The notes under the pieces: model-generated | Told to the model about the DNA's origin: nothing | What the model saw: the letters and a program-made list of their open reading frames with translations, nothing else | The model's database searches: none | Origin: Pseudonocardia nematodicida | Lineage (GTDB): Bacteria; Actinomycetota; Actinomycetes; Mycobacteriales; Pseudonocardiaceae | Direction: 5' to 3' | DNA length: 64,000 nt | Assembly (NCBI RefSeq): GCF_040105385.1 | Contig: NZ_JBEDNQ010000005.1 | Coordinates: 62,001 to 126,000 of the forward strand | Made by a program: the position numbers and the translations under genes | In this document: positions 1 to 9,633 of the stretch, in pieces | Layout: every line of letters begins with the position of its first letter | Position numbering within the stretch: position 1 is the first letter of the stretch

Positions 1-992
1 TCGGGCAGCGGGGTGCGGGCGCGCAGGTGGTTGCGCCGGGTGTAGCCGCGCCCGAAGCGCCAGTAGAGCTGCCAGACGTACTCCCGCCAGCCGATCACCT
101 GCCGGACGAAACCCTCCACACTGGACAGCCGGGCGGTGCCGTCGTGATAGGCCTGCTCGGCGGCGTGCACCGCCTCCAGCGGATGCAGCGCGCCGAGGTT
201 CAGCGGCACCGACAGCAGCGAGTGCGCCATCGCCCAGTCCTGCGCCAGGACGGCGTCCTCGTACGGACCGAACGTGTCGAGCCGGTGGCGGACGAAGTGC
301 GCCAGGGCCTTCGTCGCCTCGTCGTGGGTGACGGCGAACCGGCGCGGGCCGTCCTCGCCGACCATCGGCCAGTCCGCGGCGTCCAGGTCGGCGCGGACCC
401 GGTCGTCGATGTCGTCCTCGCGCGGCTTCCACGGCGCCTTCACGCCCAGGGTCGTGGCGTCCTTCGGCGGGGACTCGCGGTTGTCGTGGTCGTAGTTCCA
501 CTTCCCGCCGACCGGGCTGTCGCCCTCCATCAGGATCCCGAAGCGCTCCCGCTGGGCGCGGTAGAACTCCTCCATCCGGAAGGTGTCGCGGTCGCCGGCC
601 CACTCGTCGAACTCGTCCTTGGACAGCGCGAAGGTCGGGGTCGGCCGGACCTCGGTGACCAGGCCCTCCTTCCGGAACCGCTGCACCATGTCCGAGGCCG
701 GGAACGACGTCGGCTGGTGCACCAGCACCGGCCGGCCCACCTTCTCCAGCGCCTCCCGGTAGGTGCCGGTGCGCAGGTAGGTGACCCGGTCACCGAGCTG
801 CTCGGCCAGGTGCCGCATCCCGGACAGCACCAGGTGCAGCTTCTGCCGGTGGTAGGGCTTGCGGCCCAGTGCCCGGGACGACTCGACGAGCACGATCTCG
901 CGGCCGGCGAACTCCTCGGTGTCCCAGACGTGCGGGCCGAGCTGGTCGGCGAACAGCCAGAGCGGCGGGTCGTCGGTGCTGCGGTCGGGCAT
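1..992 (-). CDS. Cryptochrome/photolyase-related protein (DPRP type), partial
   Basis: The frame is open from an ATG at 992 to the window edge, so about 330 N-terminal residues are seen and the C-terminus is missing. It begins MPDRSTDDPPLWLFADQLGP and continues with an LGRKPYHRQKLHLVLSGMRH segment and, later, VIGWREYVWQLYWRFGRGY near the edge. These are hallmarks of the deoxyribodipyrimidine photolyase-related family (FeS-BCP/PhrB-like), flavoproteins that often carry an iron-sulfur cluster and repair (6-4) photoproducts. The expected FeS cysteines lie in the missing part. The gene is divergent from the VIT1 gene with about 80 bases between them. Family assignment is firm; the exact lesion repaired is inferred from the family. 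Confidence 0.85.
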   Translation of the reverse strand, partial: MPDRSTDDPPLWLFADQLGPHVWDTEEFAGREIVLVESSRALGRKPYHRQKLHLVLSGMRHLAEQLGDRVTYLRTGTYREALEKVGRPVLVHQPTSFPASDMVQRFRKEGLVTEVRPTPTFALSKDEFDEWAGDRDTFRMEEFYRAQRERFGILMEGDSPVGGKWNYDHDNRESPPKDATTLGVKAPWKPREDDIDDRVRADLDAADWPMVGEDGPRRFAVTHDEATKALAHFVRHRLDTFGPYEDAVLAQDWAMAHSLLSVPLNLGALHPLEAVHAAEQAYHDGTARLSSVEGFVRQVIGWREYVWQLYWRFGRGYTRRNHLRARTPLP

Positions 993-1073
993 CGGGCCAG
1001 TGTCGGTGCGCCGGTGCCGCACCGCGCGTCGAACGGACGCGCCCCACCTGTCGGGGGCCCTATCGTTGCACCT

Positions 1074-1802
1074 ATGAACGATCCGGAGCTCGAGGCGGAG
1101 CTGGCGGCGCACACCCACGACCACTCCCACCGCGACGTCTCCGGGGGCTGGCTGCGGGCGGCCACGTTCGGCGCGATGGACGGGTTGGTGACGACGATCG
1201 CGCTGATCGCGGGCGTCGGCGGGGGCGGCGCCGGACGGGACCTGATCGTGCTGACCGGGCTCGCCGGCGTCGTCGCGGGGGCGTTCTCGATGGCGCTCGG
1301 CGAGTTCGCCTCGGTCGGCACCCAGAACGACGCGGTGGACGCCGAGGCCGCGGTCGAGCGGAGGGAGCTGGCACTGCACCCGCGGGCCGAGCAGCACGAG
1401 CTGGCCGAGCGGTTCCGCGGGATGGGGCTGTCCGCGCCGACCGCCGCGGCCGTCGCCCGGGAGGTGCACGCCGACCCCGAGGTGGCGCTGCGGATGCACG
1501 TCAGCCAGGAGCTGGGCGTCAGCCTGGACGACCAGCCGTCGCCGTGGGTGGCGGCGGTGTCGTCGTTCGCGGCGTTCGTCGTCGGCGGGATGGTCCCGCT
1601 GCTGACGTTCCTGTTCGGCCTCGGGTCACTGCCGCTCGGGCTGGCCGTCGGCGGCGCCGGGCTGCTGGTCGCGGGCACGCTGACCTCGCGGTTCACCTCG
1701 CGGTCGTGGTGGTCGGCGGCGCTGCGCCAGCTCGCCTTCGGCGCGGTCGCGGCCGGGGCGACCTACCTGGTCGGGATGCTGATCGGCGTGGGCGCGGGCT
1801 GA
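1074..1802 (+). CDS. VIT1/CCC1-family iron/manganese transporter
   Basis: The 242-residue membrane protein opens with a His-rich cytosolic stretch (HTHDHSHRD) and then GWLRAATFGAMDGLVTTIAL, the typical first transmembrane segment of VIT1/CCC1 proteins. A second helix, GVVAGAFSMALGEFASV, carries the family's conserved small and acidic residues. A charged cytosolic domain of about 80 residues (roughly 85-150) follows, then three more hydrophobic segments to the end. Family members export Fe2+ or Mn2+ from the cytosol or into compartments. The length is normal for bacterial members. The ATG at 1074 sits at the expected start of homology. Which metal is carried cannot be told from the sequence. 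Confidence 0.88.
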   Translation: MNDPELEAELAAHTHDHSHRDVSGGWLRAATFGAMDGLVTTIALIAGVGGGGAGRDLIVLTGLAGVVAGAFSMALGEFASVGTQNDAVDAEAAVERRELALHPRAEQHELAERFRGMGLSAPTAAAVAREVHADPEVALRMHVSQELGVSLDDQPSPWVAAVSSFAAFVVGGMVPLLTFLFGLGSLPLGLAVGGAGLLVAGTLTSRFTSRSWWSAALRQLAFGAVAAGATYLVGMLIGVGAG

Positions 1803-1809
1803 ACCGTAC

Positions 1810-2001
1810 TCAGTCCTCGACGCTGATCACCCTGGCCGGGCAGACGTGCTCGGCCTCCTTGACCGCCTTGCGGTGCTCCTCGGACGGGCTGTCGGTCAGC
1901 AGCTCGACCAGCCCGTAGTCGTCCTGGTCGAAGACATCGGGGTCGGAGACCACGCACTGCCCGGCCCCGATGCAGAGGTCCTTGTCCACCGTCACGCGCA
2001 T
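1810..2001 (-). CDS. Small 3Fe-4S ferredoxin
   Basis: A complete 63-residue ferredoxin starting MRVTVDKDLCIGAGQC. Three cluster cysteines are visible: C10, C16 and C54 (in CPARVI). The position that would carry the fourth cysteine in a 4Fe-4S protein is occupied by Ala or Gly, the pattern of single-cluster 3Fe-4S ferredoxins of actinobacteria. Such proteins usually feed electrons to cytochrome P450s. No P450 or ferredoxin reductase is present in the window, so the partner is unknown. It lies directly downstream of the tmRNA gene on the same strand, separated by a hairpin terminator. Confidence 0.92.
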   Translation of the reverse strand: MRVTVDKDLCIGAGQCVVSDPDVFDQDDYGLVELLTDSPSEEHRKAVKEAEHVCPARVISVED

Positions 2002-2022
2002 GACCGACAGGATGCCACGACG

Positions 2023-2057
2023 ACGGCCCCGCCCCGGAGGTTCCGGGACGGGGCCGT
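2023..2057 (-). terminator. Hairpin terminator after tmRNA
   Basis: A 15-bp inverted repeat (2023-2037 against 2043-2057, one mismatch) with a 5-base loop lies just past the 3' end of tmRNA and before the ferredoxin start. There is no U tract, as is common for actinobacterial terminators. It probably ends tmRNA transcription. Confidence 0.6.
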
Positions 2058-2066
2058 GGTCGGATC

Positions 2067-2450
2067 GGTGGAGGTGCCGGGAATCGAACCCGGGTCCTCC
2101 GTCGGTTCACGAGGGCTTCTCCGTGCGCAGTCCGCTAGGTCTCTACTCGGATCCACCGGTCACGCGAACAAGCCGGTGTGACGATCCCAGCCGCTGTGAG
2201 GTGTCCCTTGCGACTCCGCGGCCGAGTCGCAAGGTGAGTCCCCTGAATGATGCCGGGAACCGGAGCGGGGACGCCTCCGGCCCGACAGCCCCTACCTGAA
2301 AATCAGGCAGCGAGCGCGTAAGCGCTCTGCGGGGCAGTGCGACTGTTGTCGGCACTTATTTTTTTGCGACGCATGGTTAACGAGATCATCGTCGCCTTCC
2401 TCGGCACGCTTCACCTCGATCAACGATCGGAGTCGAAACCGTTCACCCCC
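2067..2450 (-). ncRNA. ssrA: tmRNA (transfer-messenger RNA)
   Basis: The 5' end (GGGGGUGAACGGUUUCGACU, reading from 2450) and the 3' end (T arm GGGTTCGATTCCC, then CACCTCC) pair as a 7-bp acceptor stem containing one G-U pair. The discriminator is A at 2069 and the final A of CCA is not encoded. Inside lies the tag reading frame, with resume codon GCC at 2353-2351 and stop TGA at 2305-2303. It encodes ADNSRTAPQSAYALAA, ending in the YALAA degron. tmRNA with SmpB (encoded 2.5 kb upstream on the same strand) rescues stalled ribosomes and marks the product for proteolysis. The length of about 384 nt is normal. Confidence 0.97.
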
Positions 2451-2552
2451 TGGTCAGGTTCGCTGTCCACCTGCGGTCCGCGTCGACGTACCCACGCGGA
2501 CGTCCCAGCATAACGCGGACGCCCCCGCCGATCATCCCGGTTCCCCGGCGCG

Positions 2553-3785
2553 TCACTCGCGGGTGACGGCGTAGGTGTGGCCGGCGGCGCGCAGCCGGTC
2601 CACCAGGACGTCCCCCATCGCCGTCGCCGGGGTCAGCGACCCGGCCCGGTCCGGCAGCGCGGTCCCGCCGAGGGCCAGCGCGAGCCCGCTCTCGCCGAGC
2701 ATCACCGCCGTCGCGGCGTAGCCGGGGTCGCCGCGCCCGCCCACCCGCACCCGGTAACGGGCGCCCGACTCGGACGGCGCGCGCACGTCCATCCGGAACC
2801 AGCCGCGGGCCCGGGTCCGTTCCGACGGCCCCGCCCCGGGCGCGGGCAGCACGCGGTCGATCAGCGGGCGCAGCGGCGCGAACGAGAGCGACCCGACGAG
2901 CGCGCCGAGCCCACCGGTGACGCCGGCCGCGACGGCGGCGCCGGCCGGCCCGCGGCCACAGCCCTGCAGCTCGCCGTAGCGCAGGCCGCGGCCGTAGGCG
3001 TGGCCGAGCAGCGCGTTGCTGCGACGCACGATCCGGGTGTTGTAGGACGCCATGACGAACGGCGCCGTCCAGGTGCCGTCGTCCAGCCGGGCCGGCCGGG
3101 GCGCGTCCGCGGGTTGCGACGGCGTCGGCTCGGCCGTGCGGTCCGGGCTCAGCGCGTGCGGGTCGGCGGCCCGCCGGCGTGCCGCCCGGTCGTCGCGGAC
3201 GGTGTCGAGCTGGCCGCGCAGCGAGTCGAGCGTCCCGCCGCTGAAGCCACCGCGCATCGACGCGACCGTGCGGACCTCGGTGAGGTCGCCCGCGCCGTCG
3301 GCCGCGGCGGCCCGGTGCGCCAGCCACACCCCGAGGTCCGACGGGATCGAGTCGAACCCGCAGGAGTGCACGATCCGGGCTCCGGTGCCGGCGGCGATGC
3401 CGTGGCAGCGGTCGATCGCGTCCCGCACGAACAGCACCTCGCCGGACAGGTCGGCGTAGTGCGTGCCGGCCCGGGCGCAGGCCTCGACGAGCGGCAGCCC
3501 GTAGCGCGCGTACGGACCGACCGTGGTCAGCACGACCCGCGACGAGCGGGCGAGCCGGTCGAGCGACGCCCGGTCCGCGGCGTCGGCGACGATCGTCGGC
3601 CAGTCCCGGGCCGCGGCGGGCAGGCCGGCGCGGGCCTCGGCCAGCTTCGCCGCCGACCGGCCGGCCAGCGCGATCCGGACATCGGGCGGTGCGTGCTCGG
3701 CCAGGTAGCGGGCGGTCAGGGCGCCGACGAACCCGGTCGCGCCGTACAGCGCGATGTCCACCGGGTCCTGCTGGGGGTAGGACAC
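2553..3785 (-). CDS. Saccharopine dehydrogenase-like NADP-binding protein
   Basis: A 410-residue protein beginning MSYPQQDPVDIALYGATGFV. YGATGFVGALTARYLA is a Rossmann GxxGxxG-type dinucleotide site, followed by IALAGRSAAKL, as in the saccharopine-dehydrogenase/trans-acting enoyl reductase family (M. tuberculosis Rv2449c- and Rv2953-like). Members are NAD(P)-dependent, often membrane-associated oxidoreductases of lipid metabolism; Rv2953 reduces enoyl groups in phthiocerol synthesis. HSCGFDSIPSDLG, typical of the family, is present. A Gly/Ala-rich hydrophobic stretch (GAAVAAGVTGGLGALVGSLS) could contact membrane. The gene stands alone on the minus strand between tmRNA and a palindromic element. 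The substrate is unknown. Confidence 0.85.
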   Translation of the reverse strand: MSYPQQDPVDIALYGATGFVGALTARYLAEHAPPDVRIALAGRSAAKLAEARAGLPAAARDWPTIVADAADRASLDRLARSSRVVLTTVGPYARYGLPLVEACARAGTHYADLSGEVLFVRDAIDRCHGIAAGTGARIVHSCGFDSIPSDLGVWLAHRAAAADGAGDLTEVRTVASMRGGFSGGTLDSLRGQLDTVRDDRAARRRAADPHALSPDRTAEPTPSQPADAPRPARLDDGTWTAPFVMASYNTRIVRRSNALLGHAYGRGLRYGELQGCGRGPAGAAVAAGVTGGLGALVGSLSFAPLRPLIDRVLPAPGAGPSERTRARGWFRMDVRAPSESGARYRVRVGGRGDPGYAATAVMLGESGLALALGGTALPDRAGSLTPATAMGDVLVDRLRAAGHTYAVTRE

Positions 3786-3824
3786 GAGTACCTCCTCGAA
3801 GCGGAACGGGTCGCGGATCCTCGC

Positions 3825-3881
3825 CGAGATGCAGCTCAGGGCGCCTGGGCGGGTCCCGGGAAGACCCTGAGCTGCATCTCG
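3825..3881. repeat. Palindromic intergenic element, copy A
   Basis: A perfect 17-bp inverted repeat (3825-3841 against 3865-3881) with a 23-base loop. The arm begins CGAGATGCAG. The arms and, in reverse orientation, part of the loop match the elements at 7141-7202 and 39506-39568. It lies about 50 bases 3' of the amidohydrolase stop, so it could also act as a terminator or mRNA 3' stabiliser. A short 16-bp tandem repeat (about 3916-3950) overlaps the end of that gene. Confidence 0.8.
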
Positions 3882-3933
3882 ACGGTCGGACCGGGACGCG
3901 TCAGGGGGCGGGCGGGGTCACGGGTCGGAGGGG

Positions 3934-4851
3934 TCACGGGTCGGAGGGGCCGCCGAGGAGCTCGGCGGGGGCGTCGTGCAGCACCGAGCGCAGGAACGCG
4001 CGTCCCAGACGGGGGTCGGCCGCCGCCCAGTCGTGGATCGCCCGCAGCTGCTCGGCGTAGGGGTAGGGGATGTTCGGGAAGTCGGTGCCGAGCACCACCC
4101 GGCCCGGGAACTCCGCGAGGCGCGACGGCCAGTCGGCCGGCAGCGTCGCGAACCGCTCGCTGAACGGCGTGCCGACCATCGTGGTGTCCAGCACCAGGTT
4201 CGGGAACCGCTCCAGCAGCTCCAGCGCGCCGCGGTAGTCCGGCATCCCGGCGTGCGCGAGCACGATCCGCAGGCGAGGGTGCGCCTCGAGCACCTCGGCG
4301 AAGATCCCCAGCCCGGTGTGCTCGCCCGGGATCGGACCGTCTCCACAGTGGACGACGGCCGGGACGCCGGCGTCGGCGAGCAGCCCCCAGGCGTCGCGCA
4401 GGTTCTCGTCGCGCGGGTCGAACCGGCCGACCTGGACGTGCACCTTCACCATCCGGGCCCCGCCGGCCACCGCGGCGCCGAGGTACTCGGTCACCGACGG
4501 CTCCGGATACAGGGTCGCGGTCCGGACGGCGCGCGGGTGGGCGTCGGCGAACTCCGCGGCCCAGCCGGTCAGCCAGCCGGCCATACCCGGCTTGTGCGGG
4601 TAGGTCAGCGGCGCGAACCGCAGCACGCCGAGACGTTCCAGGATCGCGTACCGCTCGTCCTGCGGCAGCCGGTAGTGCACCGGCCAGGCGACGCCGTAGT
4701 GCGTCTCGGCGTCGTCGAAGTAGGCCCAGACCTTGTCCAGCATCCGCTGCGGGAGGAAGTGGACGTGCGCGTCCACCAGGCCCGGCAGGTCCAGGTCGGC
4801 GGTCCAGCGTGGGACGTCGGCGTCGTCGCCGGGCGGATCGGGGAGGTCCAC
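3934..4851 (-). CDS. Amidohydrolase family 2 metal-dependent hydrolase
   Basis: A TIM-barrel amidohydrolase of about 305 residues. Metal-site motifs appear in order: DAHVHF near the N-terminus, KVHVQVGRFD, VVHCGDGPIPG, IVLAHAGMPDYRG and VVLGTDFPNIPYPY. Together they supply the conserved His and Asp ligands of the amidohydrolase_2 family, which includes decarboxylases and hydrolases acting on cyclic or carboxylated substrates. The start was placed at a GTG at 4851 because the upstream in-frame ATG at 4893 would add an unlikely Cys/Arg-rich leader; the exact start is uncertain. The enzyme lies downstream of smpB. The substrate cannot be predicted. Confidence 0.83.
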   Translation of the reverse strand: MDLPDPPGDDADVPRWTADLDLPGLVDAHVHFLPQRMLDKVWAYFDDAETHYGVAWPVHYRLPQDERYAILERLGVLRFAPLTYPHKPGMAGWLTGWAAEFADAHPRAVRTATLYPEPSVTEYLGAAVAGGARMVKVHVQVGRFDPRDENLRDAWGLLADAGVPAVVHCGDGPIPGEHTGLGIFAEVLEAHPRLRIVLAHAGMPDYRGALELLERFPNLVLDTTMVGTPFSERFATLPADWPSRLAEFPGRVVLGTDFPNIPYPYAEQLRAIHDWAAADPRLGRAFLRSVLHDAPAELLGGPSDP

Positions 4852-4963
4852 GACCCCACCGTAGGCCCGGCACCGCCCCGCCGCGCACCGCACGACCCGG
4901 ACATTCCGCCCCTGCGCGTCCGATCACCCGACCCGGCGCGGCCGCTCACCCGACGTGGTGAGA

Positions 4964-5449
4964 TCAGCGCAGCGAACGGGCGCGGCCCTTCGCGGCCCGG
5001 CCGACGGCGCGCGCCATCTCCCGCTGCGCGTCCTTCTTGGCCAGGTCCTGGCGCTTGTCGTAGTCCTTCTTGCCCTTCGCCAGCGCGAGCTCGCACTTGA
5101 CCTTGCCGTCGTTGAAGTACAGCGACAGCGGCACCAGGGTGAGCCCGCCCTCGCGGGTCTTGCCCATCAGCCGGTCGATCTCCCCGCGGTGCAGCAGCAG
5201 CTTGCGGGTGCGCCGCGGCTCGTGGTTGGTCCAGCTCCCGCGCACGTACTCCGGGATGTGCAGGTTGCGCAGGAAGATCTCGCCGTCGTCGATGGTGGCG
5301 AACGCGTCCACCAGCGACGCCCGGCCCAGGCGGAGGCTCTTGACCTCGGTCCCCTTCAACGCGACCCCGGCTTCCAGCTCCTCCAGGATCGCGTAGTCGT
5401 GCCGGGCCCGGCGGTTCTGTGCGATCACCTTGCGGCCCTGTTCCTTCAC
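4964..5449 (-). CDS. smpB: SsrA-binding protein SmpB
   Basis: A 161-residue protein with the full SmpB fold: VIAQNRRARHDYAILEELEA, GVALKGTEVKSLRLGRASL, EIFLRNLHIPEY, RRTRKLLLHRGEID and LVPLSLYFNDGKVK. The basic tail KGKKDYDKRQDLAKKDAQRE becomes helical in the mRNA channel of stalled ribosomes. SmpB binds the tRNA-like domain of tmRNA and is required for trans-translation. It follows ftsX by 28 bases (GTG start), so ftsE-ftsX-smpB is a likely operon, an arrangement widespread in Gram-positive bacteria. The tmRNA gene lies downstream on the same strand. Confidence 0.98.
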   Translation of the reverse strand: MKEQGRKVIAQNRRARHDYAILEELEAGVALKGTEVKSLRLGRASLVDAFATIDDGEIFLRNLHIPEYVRGSWTNHEPRRTRKLLLHRGEIDRLMGKTREGGLTLVPLSLYFNDGKVKCELALAKGKKDYDKRQDLAKKDAQREMARAVGRAAKGRARSLR

Positions 5450-5477
5450 GGGACCGAGGGTACCCGCGACGGAACGA

Positions 5478-6380
5478 TCACACCTTCACATATGCCCGCA
5501 GCGTGGCGTAGCCGGTGATCCCGGCGACCAGCCCGCCGACCGGGACGAGCAGCACCGACACCAGCAGCACGTCGGACAGCCGCACCGGCGGGATCACCCC
5601 GGCCTGCCCGATCGCGGCGATCAGGTCGTCCACGACGGCGTACTTGGCCGCGACCAGCCCGGCCCCGGCCAGCGCCCCGCCGACCATCCCGGCGATGGCC
5701 GCCTCGACCAGGAACGGCAGCTGGGTCGTCCAGCGCGTCGCGCCGACCAGCCGCATCACCCCGACCTCGGTCCGCCGGGTGAACGCCGACACCTGCACCG
5801 TGTTCGAGATCAGCAGTACCGCGGCGAGCGCCTGCACGACGGCGAGCGCGAACGCCACGTTCCGCACGCCGTTCAGGAAGTCGAACAGCGTCCCGACGAC
5901 GTCGCGCTGGTCGATCACGCCCCGCACGCCCGGCTGTCCCTCGACGACCGCGCGCACCGCCTCCGCGCCGCCGTCCTGGTCGGTCAGCGTGACGCGCAGC
6001 GTCGCCGGCAGCGACTGCGGCCGCGCCACGTCGGCGACGGACTGGCCCGCGAACAGCTCGCGGAACCGGTCGTAGGCCTGCTCCTGGGACTCGAACGCGA
6101 CCGCGCCGACGCCCGGCGCGGCCTCCAGCGAGGAGCGCAGCGGTGCGCAGACGAGGCCCGAGCAGTCCGGGTCGGCGCCCGAGGTCTCCGCGTCCAGCGC
6201 GACCTGGATCTCGAGCCGGTCGGCGTAGAGCGCGGAGATGTCGTCGATCGTGCGCAGCACCAGCAGCCCGGCGCCGACCGACATCAGGGTGACGGCGGTG
6301 GTCAGCACCATCGCCACCGTCATGGTCACGTTGCGCCGCAGGCCGGAGGAGACCTCGCGGGTGAGCAGTCCGGCGCGCAT
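5478..6380 (-). CDS. ftsX: Cell-division ABC transporter permease FtsX
   Basis: A 300-residue membrane protein with a cytosolic N-terminus, a first helix (VTMTVAMVLTTAVTLMSVGA), an extracellular domain of about 150 residues containing a cysteine pair (DPDCSGLVCAP), and three C-terminal helices (VAFALAVVQALAAVLLISN, then two more). This is the FtsX layout. With the ATPase FtsE it transmits ATP hydrolysis across the membrane to activate peptidoglycan hydrolases of the NlpC/P60 (RipC-like) type at the septum. Its ATG immediately follows the ftsE stop with no gap, so translation is probably coupled. Confidence 0.97.
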   Translation of the reverse strand: MRAGLLTREVSSGLRRNVTMTVAMVLTTAVTLMSVGAGLLVLRTIDDISALYADRLEIQVALDAETSGADPDCSGLVCAPLRSSLEAAPGVGAVAFESQEQAYDRFRELFAGQSVADVARPQSLPATLRVTLTDQDGGAEAVRAVVEGQPGVRGVIDQRDVVGTLFDFLNGVRNVAFALAVVQALAAVLLISNTVQVSAFTRRTEVGVMRLVGATRWTTQLPFLVEAAIAGMVGGALAGAGLVAAKYAVVDDLIAAIGQAGVIPPVRLSDVLLVSVLLVPVGGLVAGITGYATLRAYVKV

Positions 6381-7070
6381 CTACCGGCCCGCCCCGTACA
6401 CCGCGCGGGCCTCGTCGCGCAGCACCGTGCCGTCGGCCAGCTCGATCACCCGGCGCCGCATCGCGTCCACGATGGAGTCGTCGTGGGTGGCCATCAGCAC
6501 CGTCGTGCCGCCGCGGTTGATCCGCTCCAGCAGCCGCATGATCTCCCGGCCGGTCTCCGGGTCGAGGTTGCCGGTCGGCTCGTCGGCCACCAGCAGCGGG
6601 GGCCGGTTCACCGACGCCCGCGCGATCGCGACCCGCTGCTGCTCACCGCCGGACAGCTCGTGCGGCATCCGCTCGGCCTTGCCCTGCAGGCCCACCATCT
6701 CCAGCAGCTCGGGCACCGCGACCCGGATCTCGGACTGCTTGCGGCCCAGCACCTCGAGCGCGAACGCGACGTTCCCGGCGACGCTGCGCTTGGGCAGCAG
6801 CCGGAAGTCCTGGAACACGCAGCCGATCCGCTGGCGCAGCTTCGGCACCTTCCGGCGGGGCAGCCGGGCGACGTCCAGCCCGTCCACCCGGATCGTGCCG
6901 GAGGTGGGGACGTCCTCGCGCAGCAGCAGCCGCAGCAGGGTCGACTTGCCCGATCCGGACGGTCCGATGAGGAACACGAACTCGCCGGAGTCGACCGTCG
7001 CCGACACCCGGTCCAGCGCCGGGCGGCCGGACGCCGGGTAGCGCTTGGTGACGTCCCGCAGCTCGATCAC
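6381..7070 (-). CDS. ftsE: Cell-division ATP-binding protein FtsE
   Basis: With the GTG start at 7070 the protein is 229 residues, the standard FtsE length, and begins VIELRDVTKRYP. Walker A GPSGSGKST lies near residues 36-44, the Q-loop in CVFQDFRLLP, the ABC signature as LSGGEQQRVAIARA, Walker B as LLVADEPTGNLDP and the switch His in MATHDDSI. It is the cytosolic ATPase partner of FtsX encoded next to it. A longer in-frame extension to 7301 is rejected because it reads through the palindromic element and has no homology. Confidence 0.98.
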   Translation of the reverse strand: MIELRDVTKRYPASGRPALDRVSATVDSGEFVFLIGPSGSGKSTLLRLLLREDVPTSGTIRVDGLDVARLPRRKVPKLRQRIGCVFQDFRLLPKRSVAGNVAFALEVLGRKQSEIRVAVPELLEMVGLQGKAERMPHELSGGEQQRVAIARASVNRPPLLVADEPTGNLDPETGREIMRLLERINRGGTTVLMATHDDSIVDAMRRRVIELADGTVLRDEARAVYGAGR

Positions 7071-7140
7071 GGAGCGAGACGGTACCGCCGCACGTAGTAC
7101 ACAGGCCGTGACGACACGCGCAGGGCCGGCATCACAACCC

Positions 7141-7202
7141 CGCCGAGATGCAGACCAGGGCTTCCCGGAGATCCACAAATCGCCCAGGTCTGCATCTCGG
7201 CG
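7141..7202. repeat. Palindromic intergenic element, copy B
   Basis: A perfect 16-bp inverted repeat (7141-7156 against 7187-7202), arm CGCCGAGATGCAGACC, with a 30-base loop containing CTTCCCGGAGATCC and CGCCCA. The same core occurs in copies at 3825-3881 and 39506-39568. It lies 23 bases 3' of the lipoprotein stop (minus strand) and upstream of ftsE. Confidence 0.82.
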
Positions 7203-7224
7203 GCGTTCCGGGCCGGCCGCCCGG

Positions 7225-7970
7225 TCAGGGGGCGGTGACCTCGACCGGGAGGCCCGGGTCGGCGACGTCGACGACGATTCCCTGCGCGCTCGCGTCGGCA
7301 CCGGCCGGTTCGAGCTGCAGCCGGAGCAGGCGCCCGCGATCGGGCTCCGCGGCGTCCGGGGCGCCGAGCCAGGCGGTGACCCGCGGCGTCTCCGAGACCA
7401 GGCCGGCGAGCTCGTCGTACCGGGTCGCGGTGGCCGGGCCCGGGGCCTCGGCGCGGGCCGCGGCCAGGTCGAGGGTGCCGGAGTAGCGGACCGCCGGGAC
7501 GCCGTCGATCTCCGAGGTGCCCGGCTCCTCGGTGACGTCGCGCAGGCCCGCCACGGCGTCCAGGGCGCCGGTCATCGCGCCGACCGGGACCATCCCCGGC
7601 GACAGCGGCTGCCAGCGGTCCGCGCCGCCGAGCCGGAGCCATGCCTCGTCGCCGAGCACCCGGACCTCGGCGCCCCGGGTGCCCAGATCCACGGTGAACT
7701 CGGCGGCGAACGGGTCGAACCGGACCGGGCCGTTCGCCAGCACGGGGCCGGCAGGACCGTCGAGCTCGATCCCGAGGCGGGCCGAACCCGCGTCGGTCAC
7801 GGCGCGGGCCGCATCGGCGACAACGACGTGCGCCGGCGGGGGCGGGTCACCCGGGACGGGCCCGCCTTCCGCATCCACCGGTCCGCCGGTGCACGCCGTG
7901 AGCACGAGCAGCGTCAGCACGCCGAGCAGCGTGGCACCGATCGACGACCGGGCCGCGGCGCGGAGTCGGC

Positions 7971-7974
<4 letters not shown>
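7225..7974 (-). CDS. Putative LppX/LprG-like lipoprotein
   Basis: A 249-residue secreted lipoprotein: a basic N-terminus, the hydrophobic core IGATLLGVLTLLVLTAC with lipobox LTAC, then an acidic and Pro-rich linker. The mature part (VVVADAARAVTDAGSARLGI ... EVRVLGDEAWLRLGG ... EIDGVPAVRYSGTLDL) resembles the LppX/LprAFG fold, which binds or transports lipids in mycobacteria. The GTG start overlaps the prfB stop (GTGA), indicating translational coupling to the release-factor gene. Assignment to LprG-like proteins rests on pattern only; the ligand is unknown. Confidence 0.75.
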
Positions 7975-9074
<1,100 letters not shown>

Positions 9075-9123
9075 GACGCCCGAGGGTACGCGGGTGGGTG
9101 CCCCCGTCACTCCTCGGGCACCG

Positions 9124-9633
9124 CTACTCCTCGGGCACCGAGTCGATCAGCTTGATCATCGCCCGGGTGTGCGCCACGGCGAAGTCGGCGACCGGCTTGG
9201 CGTACGGGTCGTCGGTGGCCTTCGCCTCTGCGCGCGCGGTGGCGAGCCGCTCGGTGTAGGCCTCCTTGGCCGAGGCCAGCAGCTCGGTGCGCTGCTTCAC
9301 GGTCAGCGACCCGGCGTGCAGCAGGCGCAGCACCAGCGGGCTGCGCACCGCGTCGGCCTCACCGCCGCCGGCCAGCCAGGCCTTGAAGGCGCGCTTGCCC
9401 GCGGCGGTGACGACGTACTGCTGGCTGGCCCGGGGACCCTGCTTGCCCAGCCGCAGCAGTCCCTCCTCGGTCAGCGCGGGCAGTTCGCGGTACACCTGGC
9501 TGCGGGTGACCGAGAAGAACAACCCGAACCTCTCGCCCGCCGCGGAGACCAGTTGCCCACCGGTCATCGGCCCGCCGTGCAGCAGGCCGAGGAGTGCGGC
9601 GGCAGTGGCGTTGACCGTTGTGACCGGAGCCAT
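9124..9633 (-). CDS. PadR-family transcriptional regulator
   Basis: A 169-residue protein starting MAPVTTVNATAAALLGLLHG. The N-terminal winged helix (MTGGQLVSAAGERFGLFFSV, then SQVYRELPALTEEGLLRLGK) is characteristic of PadR repressors. A C-terminal helical dimerisation region (about 95-169) follows. PadR proteins bind palindromic operators and are usually released by small aromatic or cationic ligands. No obvious target gene adjoins; the divergent side is a 205-base gap before the acyl-CoA dehydrogenase pair. The last bases lie in a 17-bp tandem duplication (about 9110-9143), a small oddity at the stop codon. Confidence 0.88.
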   Translation of the reverse strand: MAPVTTVNATAAALLGLLHGGPMTGGQLVSAAGERFGLFFSVTRSQVYRELPALTEEGLLRLGKQGPRASQQYVVTAAGKRAFKAWLAGGGEADAVRSPLVLRLLHAGSLTVKQRTELLASAKEAYTERLATARAEAKATDDPYAKPVADFAVAHTRAMIKLIDSVPEE

